From contig NZ_JAGPNM010000004.1 in NCBI RefSeq assembly GCF_018831085.1, forward strand, positions 310,001-374,000: 64,000 nucleotides of DNA, written 5' to 3'. A model generated the notes under the pieces. That model saw only the letters and a list, made by a program, of their open reading frames with translations, searched no databases and was not told the origin of the DNA. The DNA comes from Rheinheimera oceanensis (lineage in GTDB: Bacteria > Pseudomonadota > Gammaproteobacteria > Enterobacterales > Alteromonadaceae). A program made the translations under genes and the position numbers. Below are positions 63,933 through 64,000 of this stretch, one piece after another (the first letter of the stretch is position 1; each line of letters begins with the position of its first letter).

Positions 63933-64000
63933 GCAAGCTTTTAAACATCGCTATTGAATTCCATCAGAAATACATGAATACTTAGCCCCATCTTGTCGGA

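Noticed and set aside
63794..63985. 63-codon frame after sbcB
   Set aside because: It overlaps the sbcB end and is mostly the long inverted repeat; its Cys-rich product looks like translated palindrome.

Overview
The window is about 64 kb of ordinary chromosomal DNA from a gammaproteobacterium, most likely of the Alteromonadales/Chromatiaceae type (Rheinheimera, Alishewanella or Arsukibacterium-like). The evidence is conserved gene order shared with E. coli and its marine relatives: uvrY-uvrC-pgsA followed by Gly/Cys/Leu tRNAs, yccA beside the tus genes, lrp-ftsK-lolA-rarA-serS, and divergent mrp/metG. There are also lineage-typical genes (yaeQ, rlmI, hrpA, sbcB, a periplasmic M17 aminopeptidase, a DUF4382 lipoprotein). 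The genus is an inference. I saw no insertion sequence, prophage, CRISPR array, rRNA operon or replication origin.

Layout. 1-4280: a partial unknown gene, an aldo/keto reductase, rluF and a DASS-type carboxylate transporter. 4286-8485: tRNA-Gly-Leu-Cys-Gly, pgsA, uvrC, uvrY and two identical tRNA-Ser genes, all on the minus strand. 8650-10854: yccA, the complete tusDCB-tusE sulfur relay for tRNA thiolation, and a 48-residue membrane protein. 10921-17635 (minus): serS, crcB, rarA, lolA, ftsK, lrp. 17784-19422: alanine dehydrogenase (probably Lrp-controlled) and a cold shock protein with a long leader. 19540-25449: a small conserved protein, two EamA exporters, an acyltransferase, an aminopeptidase and a lipoprotein. 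25606-32351: tRNA-Pro, a chemoreceptor, gamma-glutamyltransferase, a PHB depolymerase-like secreted esterase, a periplasmic unknown and an MgtC-like membrane protein. 32505-36720: yaeQ, a GST, an EamA exporter and a large EF-hand membrane protein. 36951-42243: dcd, mrp, metG and an MFS transporter. 42275-54037: an unknown 489-residue protein, a quinone reductase, rlmI, a YceI-like protein, a PilZ protein, hrpA, a CBS protein, an isoaspartyl peptidase and a TPR lipoprotein. 54042-59425: an apparent operon of glutaryl-CoA dehydrogenase, an E1 alpha/beta fusion and a FabD-like acyltransferase, with a divergent LysR regulator. 59526-63810: a CBS4-PAS-GGDEF-EAL protein, a 57-codon ORF and sbcB. A long imperfect hairpin follows sbcB.

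The most unusual unit is the gcdH / E1-fusion / acyltransferase operon. The E1 has no E2 or E3 partner nearby. By ungapped comparison with E. coli FabD as I remember it, the acyltransferase keeps its Ser and His but has lost the malonate-binding Arg and changed the oxyanion Gln. That suggests transfer of a non-malonyl acyl group, perhaps one made by the E1. Secondary points of interest are a promoter-terminator pair with no ORF (36849-36935), short tandem duplications at or near gene ends, and several families I could not name. Gene names come from recognising sequences by eye. Domain boundaries and residue numbers are approximate, and no database search was run.
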